DNA from: Acrocarpospora pleiomorpha
GTDB taxonomy: Bacteria; Actinomycetota; Actinomycetes; Streptosporangiales; Streptosporangiaceae
DNA: 64,000 nt
NCBI RefSeq assembly: GCF_009687885.1
Contig: NZ_BLAF01000025.1
Span: forward strand, 55,496-119,495
Reading direction: 5' to 3'
Both the position numbers and the translations under genes were made by a program. The notes below the pieces were generated by a model, which worked only from the letters and a program-made list of their open reading frames with translations, searched no databases and had not been told where the DNA came from. Positions within the stretch are counted from its first letter, which is position 1. Every line of letters starts with the position of its first letter. Below are positions 44,044 through 52,153 of the stretch, one piece after another.

Positions 44044-46716
44044 ATGGAGTCGGCAGAGATCGCCCGCCGCTTCCTGCGCTTCTTCGAAGAGCGCGGGCAC
44101 ACCGTCGTGCCCTCGGCCAGCCTGATAGCCGAGGACCCCACCCTGCTGCTGGTCCCCGCGGGCATGGTGCCGTTCAAGCCCTACTTCCTGGGACAGCGCA
44201 CCCCGCCGGCCAAACGCCTGGCCAGCGCCCAGAAGTGCGTGCGCACCCCGGACATCGACGAGGTCGGCAAGACCACCCGGCACGCCACCTTCTTCCAGAT
44301 GCTCGGCAACTTCTCCTTCGGCGACTACTTCAAGGACGACGCGATCCCGTTCGCGTGGGAGCTGCTCACCAAGCCGCAGTCCGAGGGCGGCTTCGGCTTC
44401 GCCGAGGACAAGCTCTGGGTGACCGTCTACCTGGACGACGACGAGGCCGCCGACATCTGGCACAAGAAGGTCGGCGTGCCGAAGGAGCGCATCCAGCGGC
44501 GCGGCATCATCGACAACTTCTGGTCCATGGGCGTGCCGGGCCCGTGCGGTCCCTGCTCGGAGATCTACTTCGACCGCGGTCCCGACTACGGGGTGGACGG
44601 CGGCCCGATCGCCGACGAGAACCGCTACCTCGAAGTGTGGAACAACGTCTTCATGCAGTTCGAGCGCGGCGCGGGCGGTGCCAAGGAGGACTTCCCGATC
44701 CTCGGCGAGCTGCCCAGCAAGAACATCGACACCGGCATGGGCCTGGAGCGCATGGCGGCGATCCTGCAGAGCGTCGACAACATTTACGAGATCGACACCA
44801 CCTACAAGATCCTCGACCGGGCGGCCCAGCTCACCAAGGCCCGCTACGGCCGCGACCCGCGCGCCGACATCAGCCTGCGGGTCGTCGCCGACCACGTGCG
44901 CACCGGCACCATGCTGGTCGCCGACGGCGTGCTGCCCAGCAACGAGGGCCGCGGCTACGTGCTGCGCCGCATCCTGCGCCGCTCGATCCGCAACCTGCGC
45001 CTGCTCGGCTCCGGCGAGGACCGGTACATGCACGAGCTCACCGGCGTCGCCATCGACGTCATGGGCGAGCAGTATCCCGAGCTCAAGGCGGACGCGCCGC
45101 AGATCCACGGCGTCATCGACGCCGAGGAGGCGTCCTTCCTGGGTACCCTGCGCACCGGCACCGCGATCTTCGACGTGGCGGTGGAGGAGACCAAGCGCAA
45201 GGGCTCGGCCACGCTGGGCGGCGAGCAGGCCTTCCAGCTGCACGACACCTACGGCTTCCCCATCGACCTCACCCTGGAGATGGCCTCCGAGCAGGGCCTG
45301 AAGGTCGACGAGGAGGGCTTCCGGCGGCTCATGAAGGAGCAGCGCGACCGCGCCAAGGCCGACGCGAAGGCCAAGAAGACCGGCAACGCCGACATCTCCG
45401 TCTTCGGGCAGCTGCTGGAGAAGGCCGGCAAGGTCGACTTCCTCGGCTACGACCACGTCAGCGCCGAATCCGAGATCGCCGGCATCCTGCTGGACGGCGT
45501 CTCCGTCCCCGCCGCCGGGGCCGGCAGCACGGTCGAGATCGTGCTCACCCGCACCCCGTTCTACGCCGAGGGCGGCGGCCAGCTCGCCGACCAGGGCGTG
45601 ATCAGGACCGACGGCGCCCAGGTCGACGTGGTGGACACCCAGACCCCGCTGGCGGGCGTCATCGTGCACCGCGGCAAGGTCAGGACCGGCGAGATCCGGG
45701 TCGGCGACCAGGCCATGGCCGAGATCGACGTCGACCGCCGCCGGGCCATCTCGCGCAGCCACACCGCCACCCACCTGGTGCACCGCGGCTTCCGTAACGC
45801 GCTCGGCGAGACCGCCGCGCAGGCCGGTTCCGAGAACTCGCCCGGCCGCTTCCGCTTCGACTTCACCGCGGCCGGGGCGGTCCCGCCCAGCGTGCTCCGC
45901 GACGTGGAGGACGAGGTCAACGCGATCCTGATCAACGACCTCAAGGTCAACGCCTTCCACACCACCCAGGCCGAGGCCCGCGCCATGGGCGCGCTCGCCC
46001 TGTTCGGCGAGAAGTACGGCGACACCGTCCGCATCGTCGAGGTCGGCGACTACTCCCGCGAGCTCTGCGGCGGCACCCACGTGGCCAGCTCGGGCCAGCT
46101 CGGCCTGGTCAAGGTGCTCGGCGAGGCGTCCATCGGCGCGGGCGTGCGCCGGGTGGAGGCCCTGGTCGGCCTGGACGCGTTCCGCTTCCTGGCCCGGGAG
46201 AGCGTGCTGGTCGCCCAGCTCAGCGAGCAGCTGAAGGCGCGCCGCGAGGAGCTGCCCGAACGCATCGACGGCATCCTCACCCGGCTGCGCGCGGCGGAGA
46301 AGGAGCTGGAGCGGCTGCGCTCCGCCCAGGTCCTCGCGGTCGCGGGCGAGCTGGCCGCGGGCGCCGCCGACCTGAACGGCGTGGCCGTCGTGGCGCACCG
46401 CGCGCCTGCTGGAACTACCCCCGATGACCTGCGTAAACTCGCCCTGGACGTGCGCGGCCGGTTCCCGGCTGAACGCGCCGCGGTGGTCGTCGTGGCCGGA
46501 GTTCCCTCCGATCGGCCGGTCGTCGTCGCCGCTGTCAACGACGCGGGGCGCGGACGAGGGCTCAAGGCGGGCCAGCTGGTCGGCGTCGCCGCCAAGGCGC
46601 TTGGGGGTGGCGGTGGCGGCAAGGACGATGTCGCGCAAGGCGGCGGAGCCCGGCCGGAGGCGATCGGCGACGCGCTGCGCGCCGTCGAGTCGGCGATCTC
46701 CGCGGCGATCGCGTGA
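44044..46716 (+). CDS. alaS: alanyl-tRNA synthetase
   Basis: 890 residues from ATG 44044, chosen because actinobacterial homologues begin MESAEIxRRFLxFFEERGHTVVPSASL; an ATG 12 bases upstream is in frame but has no SD at normal spacing. Class II core (MVPFKPYFLGQRTPPAKRLASAQKCVRTPDID, HATFFQMLGNFSFGDYFK, GMGLERMAAI), the editing domain with HTATH (His573, His577) and CGGTH zinc motifs, and the C-terminal coiled coil and glycine-rich C-Ala domain. All mischarging-correction elements appear intact. Followed seven bases later by ruvX. Confidence 0.96.
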   Translation: MESAEIARRFLRFFEERGHTVVPSASLIAEDPTLLLVPAGMVPFKPYFLGQRTPPAKRLASAQKCVRTPDIDEVGKTTRHATFFQMLGNFSFGDYFKDDAIPFAWELLTKPQSEGGFGFAEDKLWVTVYLDDDEAADIWHKKVGVPKERIQRRGIIDNFWSMGVPGPCGPCSEIYFDRGPDYGVDGGPIADENRYLEVWNNVFMQFERGAGGAKEDFPILGELPSKNIDTGMGLERMAAILQSVDNIYEIDTTYKILDRAAQLTKARYGRDPRADISLRVVADHVRTGTMLVADGVLPSNEGRGYVLRRILRRSIRNLRLLGSGEDRYMHELTGVAIDVMGEQYPELKADAPQIHGVIDAEEASFLGTLRTGTAIFDVAVEETKRKGSATLGGEQAFQLHDTYGFPIDLTLEMASEQGLKVDEEGFRRLMKEQRDRAKADAKAKKTGNADISVFGQLLEKAGKVDFLGYDHVSAESEIAGILLDGVSVPAAGAGSTVEIVLTRTPFYAEGGGQLADQGVIRTDGAQVDVVDTQTPLAGVIVHRGKVRTGEIRVGDQAMAEIDVDRRRAISRSHTATHLVHRGFRNALGETAAQAGSENSPGRFRFDFTAAGAVPPSVLRDVEDEVNAILINDLKVNAFHTTQAEARAMGALALFGEKYGDTVRIVEVGDYSRELCGGTHVASSGQLGLVKVLGEASIGAGVRRVEALVGLDAFRFLARESVLVAQLSEQLKARREELPERIDGILTRLRAAEKELERLRSAQVLAVAGELAAGAADLNGVAVVAHRAPAGTTPDDLRKLALDVRGRFPAERAAVVVVAGVPSDRPVVVAAVNDAGRGRGLKAGQLVGVAAKALGGGGGGKDDVAQGGGARPEAIGDALRAVESAISAAIA

Positions 46717-46723
46717 GCATGCC

Positions 46724-47212
46724 GTGAGACGTGGCGTCCGGCTCGGGGTGGACGTCGGCTCGGTCCGGATCGGGGTCGCCCGCAGCGACCCCTCCGGCCT
46801 GCTGGCCACCCCGGTCGAGACGGTCCGGCGCGGCAAGGGCGACCTGGACCGGCTCGCGGAGCTCGCGGCCGAACACGAGGCGATCGAGGTCGTGGTGGGC
46901 TTGCCCACCACGCTGTCGGGCCGCGAGTCGCACGCCGCCTCGGCCGCGCGGGACTTCGCCGCCCGCCTGTCCGTACGGCTGGCGCCGGTCGAGGTCCGGC
47001 TGTACGACGAGCGCCTGACCACGGTCACCGCGACCCAGGGCCTGCGCTCCAGCGGCGTCAAGGCCAGGAACCAGCGCGACATCATCGACCAGGCGGCCGC
47101 GGTGGTCCTGCTCCAGGCCGCCCTGGACACCGAACGCAGCACAGGACGACCACCCGGCCACCCTCTCGACCCGCCCCCCGGTGGAGAAACGCGCGGCGGG
47201 ACCGAGCGGTGA
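46724..47212 (+). CDS. ruvX: Holliday junction resolvase-like protein YqgF/RuvX
   Basis: 162-residue RNase H-fold protein (GTG 46724). Motifs GVDVGSVRIGVARSDPSG, VVVGLPTTLSGRES, and the later DERLTTVTATQGLR with RNQRDIIDQAAAVVLLQAAL are diagnostic. E. coli YqgF is linked to pre-16S rRNA 5' processing; resolvase activity has been reported for some homologues. The C-terminal 25 residues are Pro/Gly-rich and variable. Stop overlaps the first mltG GTG (GTGA). Confidence 0.93.
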   Translation: MRRGVRLGVDVGSVRIGVARSDPSGLLATPVETVRRGKGDLDRLAELAAEHEAIEVVVGLPTTLSGRESHAASAARDFAARLSVRLAPVEVRLYDERLTTVTATQGLRSSGVKARNQRDIIDQAAAVVLLQAALDTERSTGRPPGHPLDPPPGGETRGGTER

Positions 47213-48315
47213 CGCCGGTGGACGGGGACGACAGCCCGTTCCTGCTCTCCCGCGACGACGGCAAGCCACCCAAACAGCGCGGCAACCGGACCAAAGTGAT
47301 CGTCGTCACCGGCACGGCGGCCGTCGCCGTCGCCGGGATCGTCGGCGCGCGCCTGGTGCTCGGCCCGCTGCTGGCGCCCGACGACTTCGAGGGCACCGGC
47401 ACCGGCGCGGTGACCGTGGAGATCAAGCCGGGCCAGACCGCCGGGCAGATCGCCGAGACCCTCTCGGAGGCCGGCGTCGTCGCGACCGCCCGGTCCTTCG
47501 TCCGGGTGGTCCGGCAGCGCGACAAGGAGAACAGCCTGCGGCCGGGACGCTACCGGCTCAACCGGGGCATGGCCGCCGGCGCCGCCCTGGACCAGCTGGT
47601 CAGCGGCAAGGCCCGCCTGATCAAGAAGGTCGCCGTGCCGGAGGGCATGCGCGTCAACGAGGCCCTGGCCAGGCTCGTCTCCGGGTCCGGCATCCCGCTG
47701 GCGCATTTCCAGCGGGTCATCGCCCAGCCCCTGAGCCTCGGCCTCCCGCAGTACGCCAAGGGGCAGGTCGAGGGCTTCCTGTTCCCCGCCACGTACGAGA
47801 TCGAGAGCGACACCACCGCGCAGAGCCTGCTCACCGCCATGGTCGCCCGGTACCGGCGCGCGGCCGAGCAGATCAGGCTCGAGGAGAACGCCGCCAAGCG
47901 GAAGCTCACCCCGCTGCAGGCGCTCACTGTGGCCAGCATCATCCAGGCCGAGGGAGGCCGGGACGAGGACTATCCGAAGATCGCTAGAGTGATCTACAAC
48001 CGGTTGGCCAAGGGCGCCAAGCTGGAGATGGACTCGACCGTCCTCTACGCTCAGGGCCGGCATTCCCTCCGAGTCTCCGCGAAGGACATCAAGGTGAGCT
48101 CGCCGTACAACACCTACCGGCACACGGGTCTGCCGCCGGGGCCGATCGGAAGCTCGGGGGAGAAGGCGTTGCACGCCGCCCTGCATCCGGCCAAGGGTGA
48201 TTGGTACTGGTTTGTCACCACCGATCCAGGACGTAGAATCACGAAATTCACTGACAAGGAAGCTGAGTTCGTGAAATATCGGGAAGAGCTGAACAGATAC
48301 CTCGGGGCCGACTAG
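47209..48315 (+). CDS. mltG: endolytic transglycosylase MltG-like protein, paralogue 1
   Basis: 368-residue YceG/MltG-family peptidoglycan lytic transglycosylase. Short cytoplasmic N terminus, one helix (VIVVTGTAAVAVAGIVGARLVL), a LysM-like region (VTVEIKPGQTAGQIAETLSEAGVV), and the catalytic domain with VEGFLFPATYEIES, ASIIQAEGGRDEDYPKIARVIYNRLAKG (containing the conserved Glu), DSTVLYAQGR, NTYRHTGLPPGPIGSSGEKAL and WYWFVTT. GTG 47209 overlaps ruvX. A second complete copy follows directly. Confidence 0.9.
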   Translation: MTPVDGDDSPFLLSRDDGKPPKQRGNRTKVIVVTGTAAVAVAGIVGARLVLGPLLAPDDFEGTGTGAVTVEIKPGQTAGQIAETLSEAGVVATARSFVRVVRQRDKENSLRPGRYRLNRGMAAGAALDQLVSGKARLIKKVAVPEGMRVNEALARLVSGSGIPLAHFQRVIAQPLSLGLPQYAKGQVEGFLFPATYEIESDTTAQSLLTAMVARYRRAAEQIRLEENAAKRKLTPLQALTVASIIQAEGGRDEDYPKIARVIYNRLAKGAKLEMDSTVLYAQGRHSLRVSAKDIKVSSPYNTYRHTGLPPGPIGSSGEKALHAALHPAKGDWYWFVTTDPGRRITKFTDKEAEFVKYREELNRYLGAD

Positions 48316-48454
48316 GCCACCGGTTCACCGCCCATGACCTCCCCCGATGTCGCGGGCGGCCGAGCCGAGCGACCAATCCGACCCGCATCCCCCCTCGGTT
48401 CTGCTCTCTCGCTTGACGTGGAGCGGGTCGGACCGGGAGATTGGCCTGCGCACT

Positions 48455-49612
48455 ATGAACGATCTCGACATGGACTCGCTGCTGGGCGGCGCCGAGGACG
48501 AGGGTCCGTCCCGGCGGCGGTCCCGCGCTCCCTCCCGCCGCCAGCAGGCGCGCGGCCGCAAGCGCCGCCGCCGCACCCGCCGCAAGGGCGCGGCCGCCTC
48601 GCTCATCGCGGTCGTGGTGATCGTCTGCATCCTGGGCGGCGGCGGATACCTGGCCTACAACTGGGTCCGCGGGGTCATGATCCCCAAGGACTACACCGGC
48701 CAGGGCACCGGTGAGGTGACCATCGAGATCGCCGAGGGCGCGTCGGCGGGCGAGGTCGCGCAGACGCTGGAGGAGCAGGGCGTGGTCGCCAGCGCGCGGG
48801 CCTTCGTCAACGCCGTCGACGCGGCGGGCAAGGGCGCCTCGCTCCAGCCGGGCTCCTACGTCATGCGCAAGCAGATGTCGGCCGCCGCGGCGGTCGTCCT
48901 GCTGGACCCCGAGCACCAGGTGCTCAGGAAGGTCACCATCCCCGAGGGCAACCGGCTCAGCAAGATCTTCACCACCCTGGCCACCGCCACCGGCAAGTCC
49001 GTGGACGAGTTCAAGGAGGCGGCCCGCGGCGACCTCGGCCTGCCCGAGTACGCCAAGGGCAAGCTGGAGGGCTACGCCTTCCCGGCCACCTACCAGTTCC
49101 CCCCGAACATCTCGGCGAGCCAGATCCTCACCCGGATGGTCGACCGCTTCAACGAGACCGCCGCCAAGGACGACCTGGAGGCGGAGGCCGGCAAGCGCGG
49201 CTTCAGCCCGCACGACATCATGACGATCGCCAGCATCGTCCAGGCCGAGTCCGGCAGCCAGGACGACATGCCCAAGGTCGCCCGGGTCATCTACAACCGC
49301 CTGGCGCTCAAGCCGCCGATGCTGCTCCAGATGGACAGCACCCTGATGTACGGCCTCAACAAGTACGGCATCGCCGCCACCAACGCCGAGACCCAGAGCG
49401 ACTCCAAGTACAACACCTACAAGTTCCACGGCCTTCCGCCGGGCCCGATCTCCAACCCGGGAGACCACGCCATCCAGGCCACGCTGCACCCGGCCAAGGG
49501 CGACTGGATCTACTTCGTGACCACCGACCCGGCCAAGGGCATCACCAAGTTCACCGCCAGCGAGGATGAGTTCTGGAAACTCCGCGAAGAGTTCAACCGC
49601 AACAACCAATGA
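48455..49612 (+). CDS. mltG: endolytic transglycosylase MltG-like protein, paralogue 2
   Basis: 385 residues from ATG 48455 (the frame is open back to 48347, but the upstream part lacks family signal). Longer, very basic cytoplasmic N terminus (RRRSRAPSRRQQARGRKRRRR region), one helix (AASLIAVVVIVCILGGGGYLAY), then the same domain order as paralogue 1: VTIEIAEGASAGEVAQTLEEQGVV, LEGYAFPATYQFPP, ASIVQAESGSQDDMPKVARVIYNRL, DSTLMYGLNKYGIAAT, KFHGLPPGPISNPGDHAI. Sequence match to paralogue 1 is clear but far from identical, so the duplication is old. Stop overlaps the aroE start. Substrate: nascent glycan strands at the outer membrane face. Confidence 0.9.
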   Translation: MNDLDMDSLLGGAEDEGPSRRRSRAPSRRQQARGRKRRRRTRRKGAAASLIAVVVIVCILGGGGYLAYNWVRGVMIPKDYTGQGTGEVTIEIAEGASAGEVAQTLEEQGVVASARAFVNAVDAAGKGASLQPGSYVMRKQMSAAAAVVLLDPEHQVLRKVTIPEGNRLSKIFTTLATATGKSVDEFKEAARGDLGLPEYAKGKLEGYAFPATYQFPPNISASQILTRMVDRFNETAAKDDLEAEAGKRGFSPHDIMTIASIVQAESGSQDDMPKVARVIYNRLALKPPMLLQMDSTLMYGLNKYGIAATNAETQSDSKYNTYKFHGLPPGPISNPGDHAIQATLHPAKGDWIYFVTTDPAKGITKFTASEDEFWKLREEFNRNNQ

Positions 49613-50412
49613 TGAGACGCGCCGCCGTTCTCGGCTTCCCGGTCACGCACTCGCTCTCGCCCGTGCTGCATCGCACGGCGTACGAGGCGCTGGGCCTGAC
49701 CGGGTGGCGTTACGACGCGATCGAGTGCGCAGAGGACGGCCTGGCCCCCTTCGTCGCCGGGCTCGGCCCGGAATGGGCGGGCCTGTCGCTGACCATGCCG
49801 CTCAAGCGGGTGGTGTTCCCGCTCCTGGACACCGTCTCCGGCCTGGCCGTCCAGGTCGGCGCGGCGAACACGGTGATCTTCAGGGACGGTGCGCGGCACG
49901 GCGAGAACACCGACGTGCACGGCATCGTGCGGGCGCTGGCCGAGGCCGGGGTGTCCCGCCCCAGGTCCGCGACCATCCTGGGCGGCGGCGCGACGGCCGC
50001 CTCCGCCCTGGGCGCGCTGCGCGAGCTCGGCCTGGAGGAGGCCGCGCTGGTGGTCCGCGACCCGGCCCGGGCCGGGGAGACCCTGGCGGTGGCCGACCGG
50101 CTCGGCCTGAGCGTGCGCACCCAGACCTTCGACAAGTTCGACGCCGAGGTGGACCTGCTGATCTCCACCCTGCCCTCGGGCGCGGCCGACGCCTTCGCGG
50201 GCGTGGCCACCCGGGCCGGCGCGGTGTTCGACGTGGTCTACTCGCCGTGGCCGACGATGCTGGTCTCGGGAGCGCGTAAGGTCATCGGCGGGTTCTCCAT
50301 GCTGCTGCACCAGGCCGCGCGCCAGGTGGAGCTCATGACGGGCAGCACGATCGCCCCGGTGGAGGAGATGCGGCGCGCCGGGGAGGCCGAGCTGATCAGG
50401 CGCGGGGAATGA
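49609..50412 (+). CDS. aroE: shikimate dehydrogenase
   Basis: 267-residue NADPH-dependent enzyme of aromatic amino-acid synthesis. ATG 49609 overlaps the mltG stop (ATGA); an ATG three bases on is equally possible. Shikimate-binding SLSPVLHRTAYEALGL, catalytic Lys in LSLTMPLKRVVFPLL and Asp in GENTDVHG; Rossmann loop ILGGGATAASALGAL; C-terminal GGFSMLLHQAARQVELMTG. The position after mltG and ruvX is conserved in actinobacteria. Confidence 0.94.
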   Translation: MMRRAAVLGFPVTHSLSPVLHRTAYEALGLTGWRYDAIECAEDGLAPFVAGLGPEWAGLSLTMPLKRVVFPLLDTVSGLAVQVGAANTVIFRDGARHGENTDVHGIVRALAEAGVSRPRSATILGGGATAASALGALRELGLEEAALVVRDPARAGETLAVADRLGLSVRTQTFDKFDAEVDLLISTLPSGAADAFAGVATRAGAVFDVVYSPWPTMLVSGARKVIGGFSMLLHQAARQVELMTGSTIAPVEEMRRAGEAELIRRGE

Positions 50413-50640
50413 ACCGGAGCAGTTCGCGGTTCGTGGTAGTGTTGTAACTCGATCGGTCTGGCATACCAGCTGGACGCGCAAGCGGAGGTCCTCCTCCCAC
50501 CTGATCGGCCGAGAGGCCGACGGGTCAAGGATCACATTGAGAGTTTTCGGACTCAGTGGCCCCGCATGCGTGACGTGTGGGGTCTTTTGTCGTTTCTTCC
50601 ACACGGTCGAGCACTCAAGCGGAAGTCCCTTGGAGGTCCC
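50413..50640 (+). promoter_or_regulatory. structured leader of infC-rpmI-rplT
   Basis: 228-bp region without coding potential. Promoter-like TAGTGT (50437-50442) and TAACTC (50445-50450) lie near its start, without a convincing -35. A 6-bp hairpin TCGGCC-GAGA-GGCCGA (50505-50520) has a GNRA tetraloop. A terminator-like hairpin with U-tract follows (50558-50588). SD GGAGGT (50632-50637) ends the leader before the ATC start of infC. The arrangement suggests transcription attenuation or L20/IF3 feedback. Confidence 0.6.
50558..50588 (+). terminator. attenuator-like hairpin upstream of infC
   Basis: GGCCCCGCA (50558-50566) pairs with TGTGGGGTC (50576-50584), allowing G-U pairs, with a 9-base loop, followed directly by TTTT and a T-rich stretch (TTTTGTCGTTTCTT). 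It sits 57 bases before the infC start, inside the leader, so it would end transcription prematurely when formed. Confidence 0.65.
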
Positions 50641-51264
50641 ATCAGCACCGAGCCCCGCATCAATGATCGTATTCGCGTGCCCGAGGTTCGCCTCGTCGGC
50701 CCGAACGGCGAGCAGGTCGGCATCGTGTCCATTCATGACGCGCTGAAGCTGGCCCAGGAGGCCGATCTCGACCTGGTCGAGGTCGCCGCCACCGCTCGTC
50801 CGCCCGTGTGCAAGCTCATGGACTACGGCAAGTTCAAGTACGAGTCGGCCATGAAGGCGCGCGAGGCGCGCCGCAACCAGGCACACACGATCATCAAGGA
50901 GATCAAGCTCCGGCCGAAGATCGACCCGCACGACTACGAGACCAAGAAGGGTCACGTCGTGCGCTTCCTCAAGGCGGGGGACAAGGTCAAGGTCACGATC
51001 ATGTTCCGCGGGCGCGAGCAGTCCCGGCCGGAACTGGGCTTCAGACTCCTGCAGCGGCTCGCCGAGGACGTCACGGAGCTGGGCTTCGTGGAGTCGCAGG
51101 CCAAGCAGGACGGCCGGAACATGATCATGGTGATCGGGCCGCACAAGAAGAAGGCCGAGGCCAAAGCCGAGAAGGCGGCGGCCAGAGCCCAGCGCGGCGA
51201 CGAGCCCGCGGGTGAGGGTCCCCCCGTGGAGGACGCCGCGAGCGAGGCGCAGCCGCAGCAGTAA
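50641..51264 (+). CDS. infC: translation initiation factor IF-3, probable AUC start
   Basis: 207 residues, binding the 30S subunit and proofreading the start codon. The conserved N terminus STEPRINDRIRVPEVRLVGPNGEQVGI is preceded by ATC 50641, and SD GGAGGT sits three bases before it, so the start is probably the non-standard AUC used by IF-3 genes for autoregulation. The frame continues upstream only through the leader hairpin. Linker and C domain (HDYETKKGHVVRFLKAGDKVKVTIMFRGREQSRPELGFRLL) are standard; an acidic/Ala-rich tail of about 35 residues follows. First gene of infC-rpmI-rplT. Confidence 0.93.
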   Translation: MSTEPRINDRIRVPEVRLVGPNGEQVGIVSIHDALKLAQEADLDLVEVAATARPPVCKLMDYGKFKYESAMKAREARRNQAHTIIKEIKLRPKIDPHDYETKKGHVVRFLKAGDKVKVTIMFRGREQSRPELGFRLLQRLAEDVTELGFVESQAKQDGRNMIMVIGPHKKKAEAKAEKAAARAQRGDEPAGEGPPVEDAASEAQPQQ

Positions 51265-51380
51265 CACGCTGCGAAGTCGGGGCCGGACGCTGGTCTCGAA
51301 CGAGTCAGGCATGCCGGTGACTCGGGCCCCGACAAGGCCCGGGGAACCGGCACGGGAACAAACGAGGGAGAGACGGCTCC

Positions 51381-51575
51381 ATGCCGAAGATGAAGACGCA
51401 CAGTGGTGCGAAAAAGCGGTTCCGGATCACCGGTTCCGGCAAGATCATTCGCCGGCGTGCCAACCGGAAGCACCTTTTCGAGCACAAGCCGTCCACTCGT
51501 ACGCGCCGGCTGGAGAGTGACATCGTCATCTCCGAAGCCGACCGCAAGAAGATCAAGAAGCTGCTCGCTAAGTAA
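51381..51575 (+). CDS. rpmI: 50S ribosomal protein L35
   Basis: 64-residue basic protein of the large subunit, MPKMKTHSGAKKRFRITGSG... with the C-terminal region ISEADRKKIKKLL. ATG 51381, with SD GGGAGAG nearby. The 116-bp gap after infC shows no gene. Co-transcribed with infC and rplT. Confidence 0.97.
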   Translation: MPKMKTHSGAKKRFRITGSGKIIRRRANRKHLFEHKPSTRTRRLESDIVISEADRKKIKKLLAK

Positions 51576-51596
51576 CCCCCGGGGAGATAGATACAC

Positions 51597-51977
51597 ATGG
51601 CACGCGTGAAGCGGGCGCTCAACGCCAAGAAGAAGCGCCGCGTCGTCCTCGAGCGGGCGAGCGGCTACCGGGGTCAGCGGTCCAGGCTGTACCGCAAGGC
51701 CAAGGAGCAGATGCTCCACTCGATGACCTACGCCTACCGGGACCGCAAGGACAAGAAGGGCACCTTCCGGCGCCTCTGGATCCAGCGGGTCAACGCGGCG
51801 GCCCGGGCCAACGGCATGACCTACAACCGGTTCATCCAGGGTCTGCGGCTGGCCGGCATCGAGGTGGACCGCAAGATCCTGGCCGACCTCGCGGTCAACG
51901 ACAGCCAGACCTTCGCCACGCTGGTCGAGGCCGCCAAGAAGGCGCTCCCGGCCGACGTGAACGCCCCGGTCGCCTGA
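51597..51977 (+). CDS. rplT: 50S ribosomal protein L20
   Basis: 126-residue rRNA-binding assembly protein, with MARVKRALNAKKKRRVVLERASGYRGQRSRLYRKAKEQ and YAYRDRKDKKGTFRRLWIQRVNAAAR. ATG 51597 with SD GGGGAG. In other bacteria L20 represses this operon through the leader. Followed by a terminator at 51993-52026. Confidence 0.97.
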   Translation: MARVKRALNAKKKRRVVLERASGYRGQRSRLYRKAKEQMLHSMTYAYRDRKDKKGTFRRLWIQRVNAAARANGMTYNRFIQGLRLAGIEVDRKILADLAVNDSQTFATLVEAAKKALPADVNAPVA

Positions 51978-51992
51978 CCGGCCGCAGTCGCG

Positions 51993-52026
51993 GAGGGGCT
52001 CACCGACGAGGTGGGCCCCTCTTCGT
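51993..52026 (+). terminator. terminator after rplT
   Basis: GAGGGGCTCACC (51993-52004) pairs with GGTGGGCCCCTC (52010-52021), one G-U pair, with loop GACGA, then TTCGTGTT. Ends the infC operon 15 bases after the rplT stop. Confidence 0.75.
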
Positions 52027-52037
52027 GTTGCGGCTGG

Positions 52038-52127
52038 TTAACCAGAAACCCGTCCCTTGGCCAGCCGCGTAGCCGCCGACCAGGCGACTCGCGATTGCGG
52101 CTGCCCAGATCACGACTTTCTAATTAA
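52038..52127 (+). repeat. interspersed repeat family 1, copy 3
   Basis: 90-bp copy beginning TTAACCAGAAACCCGT and ending ACGACTTTCTAATTAA. Inner stem CAGCCGC/GCGGCTG with a further G-U pair. Same orientation as copies 1 and 2 although about 38 kb away. Ends 26 bp before the start codon of the methyltransferase gene. Confidence 0.85.
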
Positions 52128-52153
52128 AAGTCGTCCCCGAACCAAGGGGGATC

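Noticed and set aside
43918..48186. A 1422-codon open frame on the minus strand antisense to alaS, ruvX and mltG
   Set aside because: Same explanation: codon-position GC bias leaves the antisense frame open. No family signature was visible.
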